Of a stretch of DNA of 64,000 bases, positions 8,548-17,738 are shown in pieces (the stretch's first letter is position 1; each line of letters starts with the position of its first letter). Both the position numbers and the translations under genes were made by a program. Origin of the DNA: Mycobacterium sp. HUMS_12744610 (lineage in GTDB: Bacteria; Actinomycetota; Actinomycetes; Mycobacteriales; Mycobacteriaceae). The DNA lies in the NCBI RefSeq assembly GCF_041206865.1, contig NZ_JBGEDP010000001.1, positions 4,216,001 to 4,280,000 of the forward strand. Reading direction: 5' to 3'. Below the pieces are notes generated by a model. The model did not search any database and had not been told where the DNA came from. It saw only the letters and a program-made list of their open reading frames with translations.

Positions 8548-9203
8548 CCGGGCAGCCGATCGACCTGGCGTTCGCCGTTAACGACGTGGCGCCCGAGCCG
8601 TACGGCGTCACACCGGTTCTCACCGCGCACGTGGGCGTCACCGACGTCGGCGGTCACACCGGCGCGGTGCACGCCATCGCGCTGCGGTGCCAGGTGCGCA
8701 TCGAACCGCTGCGGCGTTCCTACTCCGACGACGAGGCCGCCGGCCTGCTCGACCTGTTCGGCGGCCGCGAGCGCTGGGCCGACACGCAGCGCACGTTCCT
8801 GTGGCAGCATTGCGCGGCGATGGTGCCGGGATTCGCCGGGCACACGACGGTGACGCTCCCGCTGGAGTGCACCTACGACTTCGAGGTGACGGCCGCCAAA
8901 TACGCGCACGCCCTGCAGGACGGGGCGGTACCCCTGCAGTTCCTCTTCAGCGGAACGATCTTCGTCAACTCCGACCGCGGGTTCTCGGTTCAGCAGGTGC
9001 CGTGGGACTGCGAGTGCCGCTACGACATGCCGGTCGCGGTGTGGCGCGCGCTGATCGCCCAGCACTACCCCGACACCGGCTGGGTGCGGCTACGCCACGA
9101 AACCGTCGCCGCACTGGCCCGCTACAAGGCGACACGGGGCCTGCTCGACCTCGACGGGGCGGTCGCCTCGCTGCTGGGCGCCGCGCAGGAGGCCGCACGG
9201 TGA
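8544..9203 (+). CDS. Hydrogenase-operon protein, DUF6084-like
   Basis: 219 residues, function unknown. The ATG at 8544 overlaps the preceding stop (ATGA), which decides the start; an in-frame extension upstream is spurious. The protein is mixed alpha/beta with no signal peptide, and ends in a helical segment. Two cysteines lie in WDCECRYD near residue 157. I recall the family as DUF6084, seen with group 1h hydrogenases. The role is not known. Confidence 0.72.
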   Translation: MTGQPIDLAFAVNDVAPEPYGVTPVLTAHVGVTDVGGHTGAVHAIALRCQVRIEPLRRSYSDDEAAGLLDLFGGRERWADTQRTFLWQHCAAMVPGFAGHTTVTLPLECTYDFEVTAAKYAHALQDGAVPLQFLFSGTIFVNSDRGFSVQQVPWDCECRYDMPVAVWRALIAQHYPDTGWVRLRHETVAALARYKATRGLLDLDGAVASLLGAAQEAAR

Positions 9204-10555
9204 GCGCCCCCGAAACCTCCAGCCGGGCCCGGGCCCGTGCGGTCGCCGACGCGGTGCTCTACGAGGGCTACCTGCTCTACCCCTATCGCGGTACGTCCGG
9301 CAAGAACCAGTCGCGTTGGCAGTTCGGGGTTCTGGGGCCACCCGGTGCCGCGGACGCGGGCTGCGGCGAGGACGACGCCATGGGGGCGGAGTTCCCGGTC
9401 GACGGTGGGCGGGCGATCACCGTGGTGGTTCGGTTCCTGCAGTTGCAGCACCGCCGGGCCGAACGCGAGATCGGCGGCGGTGGCTTCGAACCCGTGGCCG
9501 AACTGGCCACCCCGACCGGGTCGTGGCTCTCCTGGGACGAGGCGGTGGAATGCGAGAGGTCCTTCGGCCCTATCGCATTGGATGGCCGGTCGTGGAGCCT
9601 TCCGCTGGTGGCGGATGCGGCAACCGACATCGAACTGCTGGACGGCGGGCGGCTGGTCCGCCAGCGCGAGGAGGTGCGCGGCGAGCTCACGGTGGTCGCC
9701 CGGCCGGACGGACACCTGCGCCGGGTCTCGGTGCGCGTGGCCAACACCGGCCGCGACGCCACCGGCAAGGCCGACGCGATCGCGCGCTCCATGATCGGGA
9801 CCCACCTGATCGTCGAAGCCGACGGCGGGCAGTTCGTCTCGCTGCTGGAACCTGCGCCCGACGCCGCCGGCGCGGTGTCGCGGTGCGCTCGGCATCGCTG
9901 CTTCCCCGTGCTCGCCGGCGCACCGGGCAGCCGCGACGTGGTGCTGATCTCCCCGATCATCCTCTACGACCATCCCGAGGTCGCCGAGCAGAGCAGCACC
10001 GCCCTGTACGACTGCACCGAGATCGACGAGATCCTCACCCTGCGCGTGATGACGATGACCGACGAGGAGAAGGCGCAGGCCCGGGCCACCGATCCGCGGG
10101 CCGCGCAGCTCATCGACCGGTGCGATGCCATCTCGCCCGGGGCGATGGCGCGCCTGCACGGTGTCCTGCGCGATCCGCGGCCGCACGCGGGGCTGGTGCC
10201 CGAGATACCCGAGGGCGTCGACTGGTGGGATCCGCTGGCCGACAACGCCGTCCGCCCCGAGATCGATGCGGTACTGGTGAACGGGGTCCGGGTGGCCCGC
10301 GGCAGCCGGGTGCGGTTGCGCCCGAACCGCAACGCCGACGCCCAGGACATCTTCGTCGCCGGTAAGACCGCCCGCGTCGCCTCGGTGCACGAGGACGTCG
10401 AGGGCAACCGGTATGTCGGGGTGGTCGTCGACGACGACCCGGCCGCCGACCTGCACGACTGGTACGGGCGTTACCTGTATTTCTCAACCGACGAGGTCGA
10501 GCCGCTGGGGGACGACTGCGGGAACACGGAGAGGAGTCAGACATGGAAGTTCTAG
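9200..10555 (+). CDS. Large hydrogenase-operon protein of unknown function
   Basis: 451 residues from the GTG at 9200, which overlaps the preceding stop (GTGA). No catalytic motif or transmembrane segment is recognised. The C-terminal third has a small beta-rich region (RVRLRPNRNADAQDIFVAGK, then DVEGNRYVGVVVDDD) that could be an SH3-like or KOW-type barrel. Its place among the structural and maturation genes argues for a dedicated hydrogenase role. Its end overlaps the start of the 39-residue membrane peptide. Confidence 0.72.
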   Translation: MSAPETSSRARARAVADAVLYEGYLLYPYRGTSGKNQSRWQFGVLGPPGAADAGCGEDDAMGAEFPVDGGRAITVVVRFLQLQHRRAEREIGGGGFEPVAELATPTGSWLSWDEAVECERSFGPIALDGRSWSLPLVADAATDIELLDGGRLVRQREEVRGELTVVARPDGHLRRVSVRVANTGRDATGKADAIARSMIGTHLIVEADGGQFVSLLEPAPDAAGAVSRCARHRCFPVLAGAPGSRDVVLISPIILYDHPEVAEQSSTALYDCTEIDEILTLRVMTMTDEEKAQARATDPRAAQLIDRCDAISPGAMARLHGVLRDPRPHAGLVPEIPEGVDWWDPLADNAVRPEIDAVLVNGVRVARGSRVRLRPNRNADAQDIFVAGKTARVASVHEDVEGNRYVGVVVDDDPAADLHDWYGRYLYFSTDEVEPLGDDCGNTERSQTWKF

Positions 10556-10662
10556 GGTGGATCTTTTTGGCCATCATCGCGGTGGTGGTCGCGGTCGCGG
10601 TGGCGATGGGGGTGGTGTCCCTGCCGGATGCCCGCCGCTACCTCAAGCTGCGGCGGATGTAG
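10543..10662 (+). CDS. 39-residue single-pass membrane peptide in the hydrogenase operon
   Basis: ATG at 10543 to TAG at 10660-10662, after a strong GGAGAGGAG ribosome site. The peptide has one hydrophobic helix (about residues 5-26: WIFLAIIAVVVAVAVAMGVV) followed by a basic tail (ARRYLKLRRM), predicting N-out, C-in topology. It overlaps the end of the previous gene by 13 bases and is followed by the maturation protease. It resembles the very small proteins recalled as DUF6893. A role as membrane anchor or quinone-side adaptor for the soluble hydrogenase is a hypothesis. Confidence 0.75.
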   Translation: MEVLGWIFLAIIAVVVAVAVAMGVVSLPDARRYLKLRRM

Positions 10663-10678
10663 CCGGCCGGGCGCGGTG

Positions 10679-11191
10679 ATGACAGCGCGCATCCTGGTGG
10701 CCGGCATCGGCAACATCTTCCTGGGCGATGACGGATTCGGCTCGGAAGTGGTCCGCAACGCCGAGCTCCCGCAAGACAATCCGGCCGTCCGCGTCGTCGA
10801 CTACGGCATCCGGGGAATGCATCTGGCCTACGACCTGCTCGACGGCTGGGACACGCTGGTCCTCGTCGATGCGATACCGAGCCGCGGCAACCCGGGCACC
10901 CTGCACGTGTTCCAGGCCGACCACGAGGCGCCGGACGAAACGGTCGGCGTGGACGCGCACGGCATGGAGCCGGCAGCGGTGTTCGCCAGCCTGCGGGCGC
11001 TGGGCGGCAGCCCGCCCTACACGGTCGTCGTGGGCTGCGAGGCGGGTAGCGTCGATGAGGGAATCGGCCTGACCGAACCCGTCGCCGAGGCGGTTCCGCG
11101 GGCGGCGCGGGCGGTCGAGGACATCGTCGCGGCGCTGCAGAGTCCGGCCCCTTCGGTTTCTGTGGCCGTCTCGGCGCCGAAGGAGTGTTGA
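10679..11191 (+). CDS. hupD: Hydrogenase maturation endopeptidase (HupD/HycI family)
   Basis: Cleaves the C-terminal peptide of the large subunit after nickel insertion. It has 170 residues from ATG 10679 (GTG 10676 is possible). GIGNIFLGDDGFG (about 8-20) contains the first metal-sensing acidic residue; DYGIRG and DAHGM supply the other conserved Asp and His region. Length and motifs are normal for the family. It partly overlaps the following hypC ribosome site, in keeping with a compact operon. Confidence 0.88.
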   Translation: MTARILVAGIGNIFLGDDGFGSEVVRNAELPQDNPAVRVVDYGIRGMHLAYDLLDGWDTLVLVDAIPSRGNPGTLHVFQADHEAPDETVGVDAHGMEPAAVFASLRALGGSPPYTVVVGCEAGSVDEGIGLTEPVAEAVPRAARAVEDIVAALQSPAPSVSVAVSAPKEC

Positions 11192-11193
11192 GC

Positions 11194-11442
11194 ATGTGTC
11201 TGGGGATACCGGGCCGGGTGATCGGGATGCTGGACGGTTACGCGGGACAGCTCGCGCTGGTCGACGTCGTCGGCGAGCAGCGGCGCGTCAACGTCGGCAT
11301 GCTGCCCGAGGAGACGTTCTCCCCCGGCGACTGGGTCATCATCCACATGGGCTTCGTCGTCGAGAAGACCGACCGCGCCGGGGCCGACGAGGCGATGGCC
11401 GGCCTGGAGCTGATGGGGCGCGGCGATCCGGAGGGCGACTGA
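11194..11442 (+). CDS. hypC: Hydrogenase assembly chaperone HypC (first copy)
   Basis: Carries the Fe(CN)2CO unit between HypD and the large-subunit precursor. It has 82 residues. The ATG at 11194 gives the essential Met-Cys-Leu-Gly N-terminus, in which Cys2 binds iron; an upstream in-frame GTG would bury that cysteine and is rejected. AAGGAG lies eight bases upstream. A second copy is at 16305 and a third HypC-like domain is fused to a SIS domain at 13795. Confidence 0.9.
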   Translation: MCLGIPGRVIGMLDGYAGQLALVDVVGEQRRVNVGMLPEETFSPGDWVIIHMGFVVEKTDRAGADEAMAGLELMGRGDPEGD

Positions 11443-11443
11443 G

Positions 11444-13798
11444 ATGACCGGACCCTCCCTGATGCTGCGATCCGGTCAGGTTCGGCAGCGCGTCACCGTG
11501 ACCGGCGTCGTCCAGGGAGTCGGCTTCCGTCCGTTCGTCCATCGCCTCGCCACCGAGCTGGGACTGAGCGGATTCGTCGGCAACGACTCGGGCGCGGTCT
11601 TTCTCGAGGTGCAGGGGCCTCCCGCGCGGGTGCGGGAGTTCGGGCGCCGGCTGCGCGCCGAGGCGCCGCCGCTGGCGCGGATCGGCACCGTTCGCGTCGT
11701 CGACATCGACGTCGACGGGGCCGTCGGAGTCCGGCGCGCGTTCCAGATTGCCGCCAGCGAGGTGGTCGCCGGCGGCACGACGCCGATTCCGCCCGACGTC
11801 GCGGTGTGCGACGACTGCGTCGCCGAGCTGTTCGACCCCGGCGACCGGCGCCACCGCCACCCGTTCATCACGTGCACCAACTGCGGTCCACGCTTCACCA
11901 TCATCCGCACACTGCCCTACGACCGCCCGGCGACCACCATGTCGGCGTTCCCGATGTGCGGGCGGTGTGCCGGCGAATACGCCGATCCCGCCGATCGCCG
12001 GTTTCACGCACAGCCCATCGCGTGCCCGGACTGCGGCCCGTCGCTGTGGTTTTCCGCGCAAGGCGGCCGCGTGGACGGCGCGGACGCCGCGCTGGCCGCC
12101 GCGCAACGCGCGCTGGCCGGCGGTGCGGTGGTGGCCGTCAAGGGCATCGGCGGTTACCACCTGGCCTGCCGCGCCGACGATCAGGGGGCGGTGACGGCGC
12201 TGCGTGCCCGGAAAGCCCGCGGCGCCAAGCCTTTCGCGCTGCTGGTGCGTGACCTCGACGTCGCGCGCCGCTACGCCCCGATCGGCGACCTCGAGGCGGC
12301 GGTGCTGTCGGGCCCGGCCCGGCCGATCGTGTTGCTCCCGCGCCGGCCCGGCGCGCCGGTCGCCGACGCGGTCGCACCCGCCAGCCCGCTGCTGGGGTTG
12401 ATGCTCCCCTACTCCCCCATCCACCACCTGCTGCTGGCGCCCGTCCCCGGGGCCGGCGGGCGCGTGCCCGACACGCTGGTGCTGACCAGCGCCAACCGCT
12501 CCGACGAGCCGATCTGCTTCACCGACGACGATGCCGCGCAGCGGCTTCCGGCCCTGTGCGACGCGCTGCTCGACCACAACCGGCCCATCCACGTGCCGTG
12601 CGACGACTCGGTGGTGCGCATCGTCGACGGAGCGGAGCTGCCCGTGCGGCGCTCCCGCGGTTACGCGCCGCTGCCGGTGGATCTCGGGTGCGAGGGCCCC
12701 GCGGTGCTGGCCGTCGGAGGGGAACTGAAGAACACCTGCTGCCTCACCGACGGTACGCGCGCCTACCTGTCCGGGCACATCGGCGACATGGGCACCTGGG
12801 AGACGTTGCGCGCGTTCGGCCGCGCGGTCGAACAGCTCGGCGAGATACGCCGCGCCCCGGCCCGTCTGGCCGCCGACCTGCATCCGGGCTACCACACCCG
12901 CGCCTGGGCGGAACGCCACGCGGGCGAGCGACCGCTGGACCTGGTCCAGCACCATCACGCCCACGTGGTGTCACTGCTGGCCGAGCACGGGCGTATCGGC
13001 GAACCGATCATCGGGGTGGCGTTCGACGGCACCGGGTACGGCTGCGACCACACCATCTGGGGCGGCGAGATCCTGCGGCTCGGCCGCGACACCCACCGCT
13101 TCGTGCGGGCCGCCCACCTGCTGCCGGTGCCGCTGCCCGGCGGCGACGCCGCGGTGCGCAACCCGTGGCGGATGGCGCTGGCCCAGTTGTGGGCGGCCGA
13201 CCTCGACTGGGCCCCGGACCTGGCGCCGGTCGCGGCGGCGAGTGCGCAGGAATTGGCTTTGCTCCGTTCGCAATTGGAGAGTGGGATGGGATGCGTGCCG
13301 TGCTCGAGCATGGGCCGGCTCTTCGACGCGGTCGCCTCCCTGCTGGGCGTGCGGCACCGGATCGACTACGAGGGCCAGGCCGCGATCGAACTCGAGGCGC
13401 TGGCCGAGTCCGCCGGCCCTGATACCGAAGCGCTCGGGCCGTCGCTGCGGCCGGCGGTGCGGGCCGACGGGGTGATCGATCCCGCCCCCCTGGTGCAGAC
13501 GCTGGTGTCGGCGCTGCACGCCGGCACCCGGCCCGCGCTGCTCGCCGCGTCGTTCCACCGGGCGGTCGCCGACGCGGTCGCCACCGCGGTCGCCCGGGTG
13601 GCCGGGCAGACCCGGCTCGTCGGCCTCACCGGCGGCGTGTTCCAGAACGTGCTGTTGTCGCGCGCCTGCCGTGACCGGCTGCAACACAACGGGTTCGAGG
13701 TGCTGACCCACCACACCGTTCCGCCCAACGACGGCGGGCTGGCGCTCGGGCAGGCCGCGGTCGCCACGCTGATCGCGCTCGAGGAGGCCGGGCCGTGA
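11444..13798 (+). CDS. hypF: Carbamoyltransferase HypF
   Basis: Makes the cyanide ligands of the active-site iron: it turns carbamoyl phosphate and ATP into carbamoyl-adenylate and transfers the group to HypE. It has 784 residues, the usual size. An acylphosphatase-like domain starts with [10 protein letters not shown] (22-31); two zinc-finger blocks follow (CDDC...CTNC, CGRC...CPDC, about 122-200); then a YrdC-like domain and a Kae1-like C-terminal domain with HHHAH (about 504-508) and [10 protein letters not shown]. The start is one base after the hypC stop, and its end overlaps the next start by GTGA. Confidence 0.93.
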   Translation: MTGPSLMLRSGQVRQRVTVTGVVQGVGFRPFVHRLATELGLSGFVGNDSGAVFLEVQGPPARVREFGRRLRAEAPPLARIGTVRVVDIDVDGAVGVRRAFQIAASEVVAGGTTPIPPDVAVCDDCVAELFDPGDRRHRHPFITCTNCGPRFTIIRTLPYDRPATTMSAFPMCGRCAGEYADPADRRFHAQPIACPDCGPSLWFSAQGGRVDGADAALAAAQRALAGGAVVAVKGIGGYHLACRADDQGAVTALRARKARGAKPFALLVRDLDVARRYAPIGDLEAAVLSGPARPIVLLPRRPGAPVADAVAPASPLLGLMLPYSPIHHLLLAPVPGAGGRVPDTLVLTSANRSDEPICFTDDDAAQRLPALCDALLDHNRPIHVPCDDSVVRIVDGAELPVRRSRGYAPLPVDLGCEGPAVLAVGGELKNTCCLTDGTRAYLSGHIGDMGTWETLRAFGRAVEQLGEIRRAPARLAADLHPGYHTRAWAERHAGERPLDLVQHHHAHVVSLLAEHGRIGEPIIGVAFDGTGYGCDHTIWGGEILRLGRDTHRFVRAAHLLPVPLPGGDAAVRNPWRMALAQLWAADLDWAPDLAPVAAASAQELALLRSQLESGMGCVPCSSMGRLFDAVASLLGVRHRIDYEGQAAIELEALAESAGPDTEALGPSLRPAVRADGVIDPAPLVQTLVSALHAGTRPALLAASFHRAVADAVATAVARVAGQTRLVGLTGGVFQNVLLSRACRDRLQHNGFEVLTHHTVPPNDGGLALGQAAVATLIALEEAGP

Positions 13799-14523
13799 CC
13801 CCCAACCCCGCCACGGCCATCGATCGCGGGCTCGGCGCGGAGCTGGCCCGGGACCTGGCCGCCGCCGCGTTCAGCCTGGCCAGGCGGTTCGCCGCCGGCG
13901 CCACCCTGTGGTCGATCGCGCCGTCGTGGGAACCGCACGCGCTGCACATCGCGGTCGAGTTCGTGCACCCGGTGATCATGGGCAAACGGGCGCTGCCCGC
14001 GGTGGCGCTGACCGGGCCGGACATCGTCGACCTCACGCGCGTCTCCGTGCGGCCCGGCGACATCGTGGTCGCGGTGTCCGGCGCCGACGACGCGCGGGTG
14101 CGTTCGGTGCTGCGCCGCGCCCCGGCGTGGGGCGCCACCACGCTCTGGATCGGCAGCGGCGAACGGCCCGCGGCCGGTGCGGCCGACCACGTGCTCTGGG
14201 TCGACGACCCCGACCCGCGCGTGCCCGCGACGGGCGGGTTCGTGCTGTTCTACCACTTGCTGTGGGAGTTGACGCACGTGTGTTTCGAGCACGCGGGCCT
14301 GCTCGAACCCGGGCGCACCGACGCGGTCTGCGTGACGTGCGGTGACGAGGGCCGCCTCGGTGAGGTGGTGGCGGCGTCCGTGGCCGGGCAGGCGCCGGTG
14401 CGCACCGCGCGGGGCGTGGAGACGGTGGCGACGGCGCTCGTCGATCCGGTGACCACCGGGGATCTGGTGGTGCTGCACGCCGGTACGGCGATCAGCCGCC
14501 TCGACGAGGAGGGCGATGACTGA
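13795..14523 (+). CDS. SIS-like domain fused to a HypC-like domain
   Basis: 242 residues from GTG 13795, which overlaps the hypF stop. The N-terminal two thirds resemble a sugar-isomerase (SIS) fold, with a TLWIGSGER loop and paired beta-alpha units. The last about 65 residues, starting at [14 protein letters not shown] and ending [12 protein letters not shown], look like a HypC/HupF fold, but the ligand cysteine is internal instead of at position 2. Position between hypF and hypE implies a role in iron-ligand assembly. The fusion reading is mine, by eye. Confidence 0.7.
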   Translation: MTPNPATAIDRGLGAELARDLAAAAFSLARRFAAGATLWSIAPSWEPHALHIAVEFVHPVIMGKRALPAVALTGPDIVDLTRVSVRPGDIVVAVSGADDARVRSVLRRAPAWGATTLWIGSGERPAAGAADHVLWVDDPDPRVPATGGFVLFYHLLWELTHVCFEHAGLLEPGRTDAVCVTCGDEGRLGEVVAASVAGQAPVRTARGVETVATALVDPVTTGDLVVLHAGTAISRLDEEGDD

Positions 14524-15181
14524 CGAGCCGACGAACTTCCTGTACCCGTTCATCGACGGCGCCGCGGACGACCCGGCCTCCCTGCTCACCGACCTGGCCG
14601 CCTCCGCGCAGGCCAAGGCCGCCGAGAGCCTGGCGTTGCGGCGCTCCACGCTGGACGCCAACGCGGAGCTGCTGGACCGCGCCGCCGCCGAGCTGGCCCG
14701 CCGATTCGCGGCGGGCGGGCGGATGTTCACCTTCGGCAACGGCGGCAGCTGCACCGACTCCACGACGCTGGCGCGGTTGTTCGCCCGGCCACCGATCGGA
14801 CGGCCCCTTGCGGCCTGGTCGCTGACCGCCGACCCGGCGATCCTGACCGCGCTGGGCAACGACGTCGGGTTCGAGCTGGTGTTCGCCCGCCAGCTGATCG
14901 CCCGCGCCAGGGCCGGCGACATCGCGATCGCGATGTCGACCAGCGGCAATTCGCCGAACCTGCTCGCCGCGCTGGCCGAGGCCCGGCGGCGCGGTCTCTA
15001 CACCGTCGGTTTCGCCGGCTACGACGGCGGGGCCTTCGTGGACAATGCGGATGTGGATTGCTGCTTCGTCGTGCGCTCGCAGAGCGTGCACCGCATCCAG
15101 GAGGCCCAGGCGCTGCTCGCCTATTCGCTGTGGTCGGCCACCCACGGGCGGCTCGGCGACCCGGATGTGGGGGCGGCATGA
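14516..15181 (+). CDS. SIS-domain protein, GmhA-like
   Basis: 221 residues related to sedoheptulose-7-phosphate isomerases. FGNGGSCTDSTTLA (about 73-86) and MSTSGNSPN (about 140-148) are the phosphosugar-binding loops of the SIS fold. The first loop usually reads GNGGSAxDA. It overlaps the preceding gene by eight bases and the hypE start by ATGA, so it is part of the hydrogenase operon, not a cell-wall locus. Its substrate in this setting is unknown. Confidence 0.78.
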   Translation: MTDEPTNFLYPFIDGAADDPASLLTDLAASAQAKAAESLALRRSTLDANAELLDRAAAELARRFAAGGRMFTFGNGGSCTDSTTLARLFARPPIGRPLAAWSLTADPAILTALGNDVGFELVFARQLIARARAGDIAIAMSTSGNSPNLLAALAEARRRGLYTVGFAGYDGGAFVDNADVDCCFVVRSQSVHRIQEAQALLAYSLWSATHGRLGDPDVGAA

Positions 15182-16290
15182 GTAATTCGGCGGGCGAGTA
15201 CCTCTCGTCGGGGCCGCGGTTCGCCGAGGGCGAGGTGATCGAGCGCATCGAGTTGTTCCGGCGGCGCCGCCCCAGGCTGCGCGACGAGCAGGTGACCCTG
15301 GCGCACGGGGCGGGCGGCAAGGCCTCGGCGGCACTCGTGGACGCGGTGTTCCTGGAGGCGTTCCGCAACCCGGCGCTGGAGTCGCTCGGCGACGGCGCGG
15401 TCCTCACCCTGCCCGGCGGCGAGCGGATCGCGATGTCCACCGACTCGTTCGTGGTGCAGCCGCTGCGCTTTCCCGGCGGCTCGATCGGCGCCCTGGCCGT
15501 CCACGGCACTTGCAACGACCTGGCGATGGCCGGCGCGGTGCCGTCGTGGATCTCGGCGGCGTTCGTCCTCGAAGAGGGCTTCGCGATCGCCGAGCTCAAG
15601 GAGATCGTCGCCGACATGGCTTCCGCCGCGGCGGAAGCCGGCGTGCAGATCGTCACCGGCGACACCAAGGTGGTGCCCCGGGGCGCCGCCGACGGCATGT
15701 TCGTCACCACCACCGGGGCCGGCGTCGTTCCCGCGGGCCGCGCGCTGTCGGCGGCGTCGGTGCGCACCGGTGACAAGGTGCTGTTGTCGGGGTCGATGGG
15801 CGATCACGGCATGGCCGTGATGCTGGCACGGGGCGACCTGGCCATCGAGGCCGACATCTCCTCGGACACCGCCTCGCTCAGCCCCCTGGTGGAGCTGCTC
15901 ATGGCGGCCGCCCCGTCCACCCGCTGGCTACGGGATGCGACCCGCGGCGGTGTAGGCACCGTGTGCAACGAACTCGCGCAGGCCTGCGGCCTCGGCGTGC
16001 TGCTCGACGAGGAGCGACTGCCCGTGGCGCCCACGGTCAACGGTGCCTGCGAGCTGCTCGGCATCGATCCGCTCTACGTCGCCAACGAGGGCAAGTTCGT
16101 CGCGGTCGTCGCCCCCGAGGAGGCGGCCGACGGGCTGGCCGCCCTGCGGTCGCATCCGCTGGGCGCTCAGGCCGCCGAGGTCGGGGAGATCATCGCCGAG
16201 CCGGGCGAGAGCGTGGTGCTGCGCACCGGGTTCGGCGGCACCCGGATCGTCGACATGCTCGTCGGGGACCCGCTGCCGCGAATCTGCTGA
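15178..16290 (+). CDS. hypE: Hydrogenase cyanide-ligand protein HypE
   Basis: Dehydrates its C-terminal thiocarboxamide to thiocyanate and donates cyanide to the HypC-HypD iron. It has 370 residues from the ATG at 15178, overlapping the preceding stop. The PurM-like ATP-binding region has AHGAGGKAS and STDSFVV near the N-terminus, and the protein ends in PRIC, the conserved modified C-terminal cysteine. About 30 N-terminal residues precede the usual family start. Confidence 0.93.
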   Translation: MSNSAGEYLSSGPRFAEGEVIERIELFRRRRPRLRDEQVTLAHGAGGKASAALVDAVFLEAFRNPALESLGDGAVLTLPGGERIAMSTDSFVVQPLRFPGGSIGALAVHGTCNDLAMAGAVPSWISAAFVLEEGFAIAELKEIVADMASAAAEAGVQIVTGDTKVVPRGAADGMFVTTTGAGVVPAGRALSAASVRTGDKVLLSGSMGDHGMAVMLARGDLAIEADISSDTASLSPLVELLMAAAPSTRWLRDATRGGVGTVCNELAQACGLGVLLDEERLPVAPTVNGACELLGIDPLYVANEGKFVAVVAPEEAADGLAALRSHPLGAQAAEVGEIIAEPGESVVLRTGFGGTRIVDMLVGDPLPRIC

Positions 16291-16304
16291 GAGGAGAACA
16301 TGGG

Positions 16305-16577
16305 ATGTGCCTTGGCATTCCGGGCCGGATCGTCGAGATCACCGATGCCGCAAACTATCTGGCGAAGGTCGACGTCAGCGGGGTCCAGCGCACGATCAGC
16401 GTGCGCCTGCTCGAAGACGACCCGCCCGCACCCGACGACTGGGTGCTGGTGCACGTCGGGTTCGCGATGGCCAAGATCGACGAGACCGAGGCGCTGCTCA
16501 CCCTGGCCGCCATCCAGAAACTCGGCGACGCGTACAGCACCGAGCTGGAAGCCTTCGACTCGTCGGCGATAACCTGA
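16305..16577 (+). CDS. hypC: Hydrogenase assembly chaperone HypC (second copy)
   Basis: 90 residues. ATG at 16305 gives Met-Cys-Leu-Gly-Ile-Pro, with GAGGAGA seven bases upstream (16291-16297). An out-of-frame ATG at 16300 is ignored. It lies between hypE and hypD, the classical hypCDE neighbourhood, whereas the other copy precedes hypF. The two copies differ enough to suggest division of labour, for example one partnering HypD and the other the large subunit. Confidence 0.9.
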   Translation: MCLGIPGRIVEITDAANYLAKVDVSGVQRTISVRLLEDDPPAPDDWVLVHVGFAMAKIDETEALLTLAAIQKLGDAYSTELEAFDSSAIT

Positions 16578-16586
16578 GGGGGCGCA

Positions 16587-17738
16587 ATGAAATTCGTTGA
16601 CGAATTCCGCGACCCGGCGGCGGCCCGCAAGCTGCTCGCCGCCATTGAGAAGTTGGCTGAAAAGTTGGCGCGCCCGGCCGGCGACGGCGGCGACCAGTTC
16701 AAGTTCATGGAGGTGTGCGGCGGGCACACCCACACCATCTACCGGCACGGCATCGAGCACCTGCTGCCGGGCAACGTCGAACTGGTGCATGGCCCGGGCT
16801 GTCCGGTGTGCGTGATCCCGATGGGCCGCATCGACGACGCCATGTGGCTGGCCTCCCAACCCGGCGTCATCTTCACCTGCTTCGGCGACATGATGCGCGT
16901 TCCCGGCTCCGACGGCAGCCTGCTGGACGCCAAGGCCAAAGGCGCCGACGTGCGCTTCGTCTACTCGCCGCTGGACGCACTGAAGATCGCGCTCGACAAC
17001 CCGGACAAGCAGGTGGTCTTCTTCGCCATCGGTTTCGAGACCACCGCACCGTCGACCGCGGTCACGCTGGTACGCGCCCGCGAGCTGGGCGTGGGCAACT
17101 TCAGCGTGTTCTGCAATCACGTCACGATCGTTCCGCCGATCAAGGCGATCCTGGAGTCGCCCGACCTGCGGCTGTCGGGCTTCATCGGCCCCGGCCACGT
17201 CTCCACCGTCGTGGGCAACCGTCCCTACCGCTTCGTCCCGGAGGTCTACCGAAAGCCGTTGGTGGTGGCCGGCTTCGAATCGCTCGACATCCTGGCCGCG
17301 GTCGCGATGCTGCTGACCCAGATCCGCGAGGGCCGCTGCGAGGTGGAAAACCAGTACAAGCGCGTCGTTCCCGAACAGGGTAATCCGGCGGCGCTGGCGC
17401 TGCTGGGCAAAGTGTTCGCGTTGCGCCCGCACTTCGAATGGCGTGGCCTGGGCTTCATCTCGCAGAGCGCGCTGCGGTTGCACGACGACTTCGCCGAGTT
17501 CGACGCCGAGCTGCGCTTCGCGATGCCCGGCGTGCGCGTCGCCGATCCCAAGGCCTGCCAGTGCGGCGAGGTGCTCAAGGGGGTCCTCAAGCCTTGGGAA
17601 TGCAAGGTTTTCGGCACCGCGTGCACCCCGGAGACGCCGATCGGGACGTGCATGGTGTCCCCCGAGGGGGCCTGCGCGGCGTACTACAACTTCGGGCGCA
17701 TGCACCGTGACGCCGTCAAGCTCGCGGGGCACACTTGA
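16587..17738 (+). CDS. hypD: Hydrogenase iron-ligand scaffold protein HypD
   Basis: Iron-sulfur scaffold that with HypC assembles the Fe(CN)2CO moiety. It has 383 residues. Family motifs are CGGHTHT (about 44-50), GPGCPVC (about 70-76) and GFETTAPST near 150. The C-terminal cluster motif has conserved cysteines in KACQCGEVLKG, WECKVFG, TACTPETPIGTCMVSPEGACAA. The gene is nine bases after hypC, and its stop overlaps a TTG start of the next gene. Confidence 0.95.
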   Translation: MKFVDEFRDPAAARKLLAAIEKLAEKLARPAGDGGDQFKFMEVCGGHTHTIYRHGIEHLLPGNVELVHGPGCPVCVIPMGRIDDAMWLASQPGVIFTCFGDMMRVPGSDGSLLDAKAKGADVRFVYSPLDALKIALDNPDKQVVFFAIGFETTAPSTAVTLVRARELGVGNFSVFCNHVTIVPPIKAILESPDLRLSGFIGPGHVSTVVGNRPYRFVPEVYRKPLVVAGFESLDILAAVAMLLTQIREGRCEVENQYKRVVPEQGNPAALALLGKVFALRPHFEWRGLGFISQSALRLHDDFAEFDAELRFAMPGVRVADPKACQCGEVLKGVLKPWECKVFGTACTPETPIGTCMVSPEGACAAYYNFGRMHRDAVKLAGHT

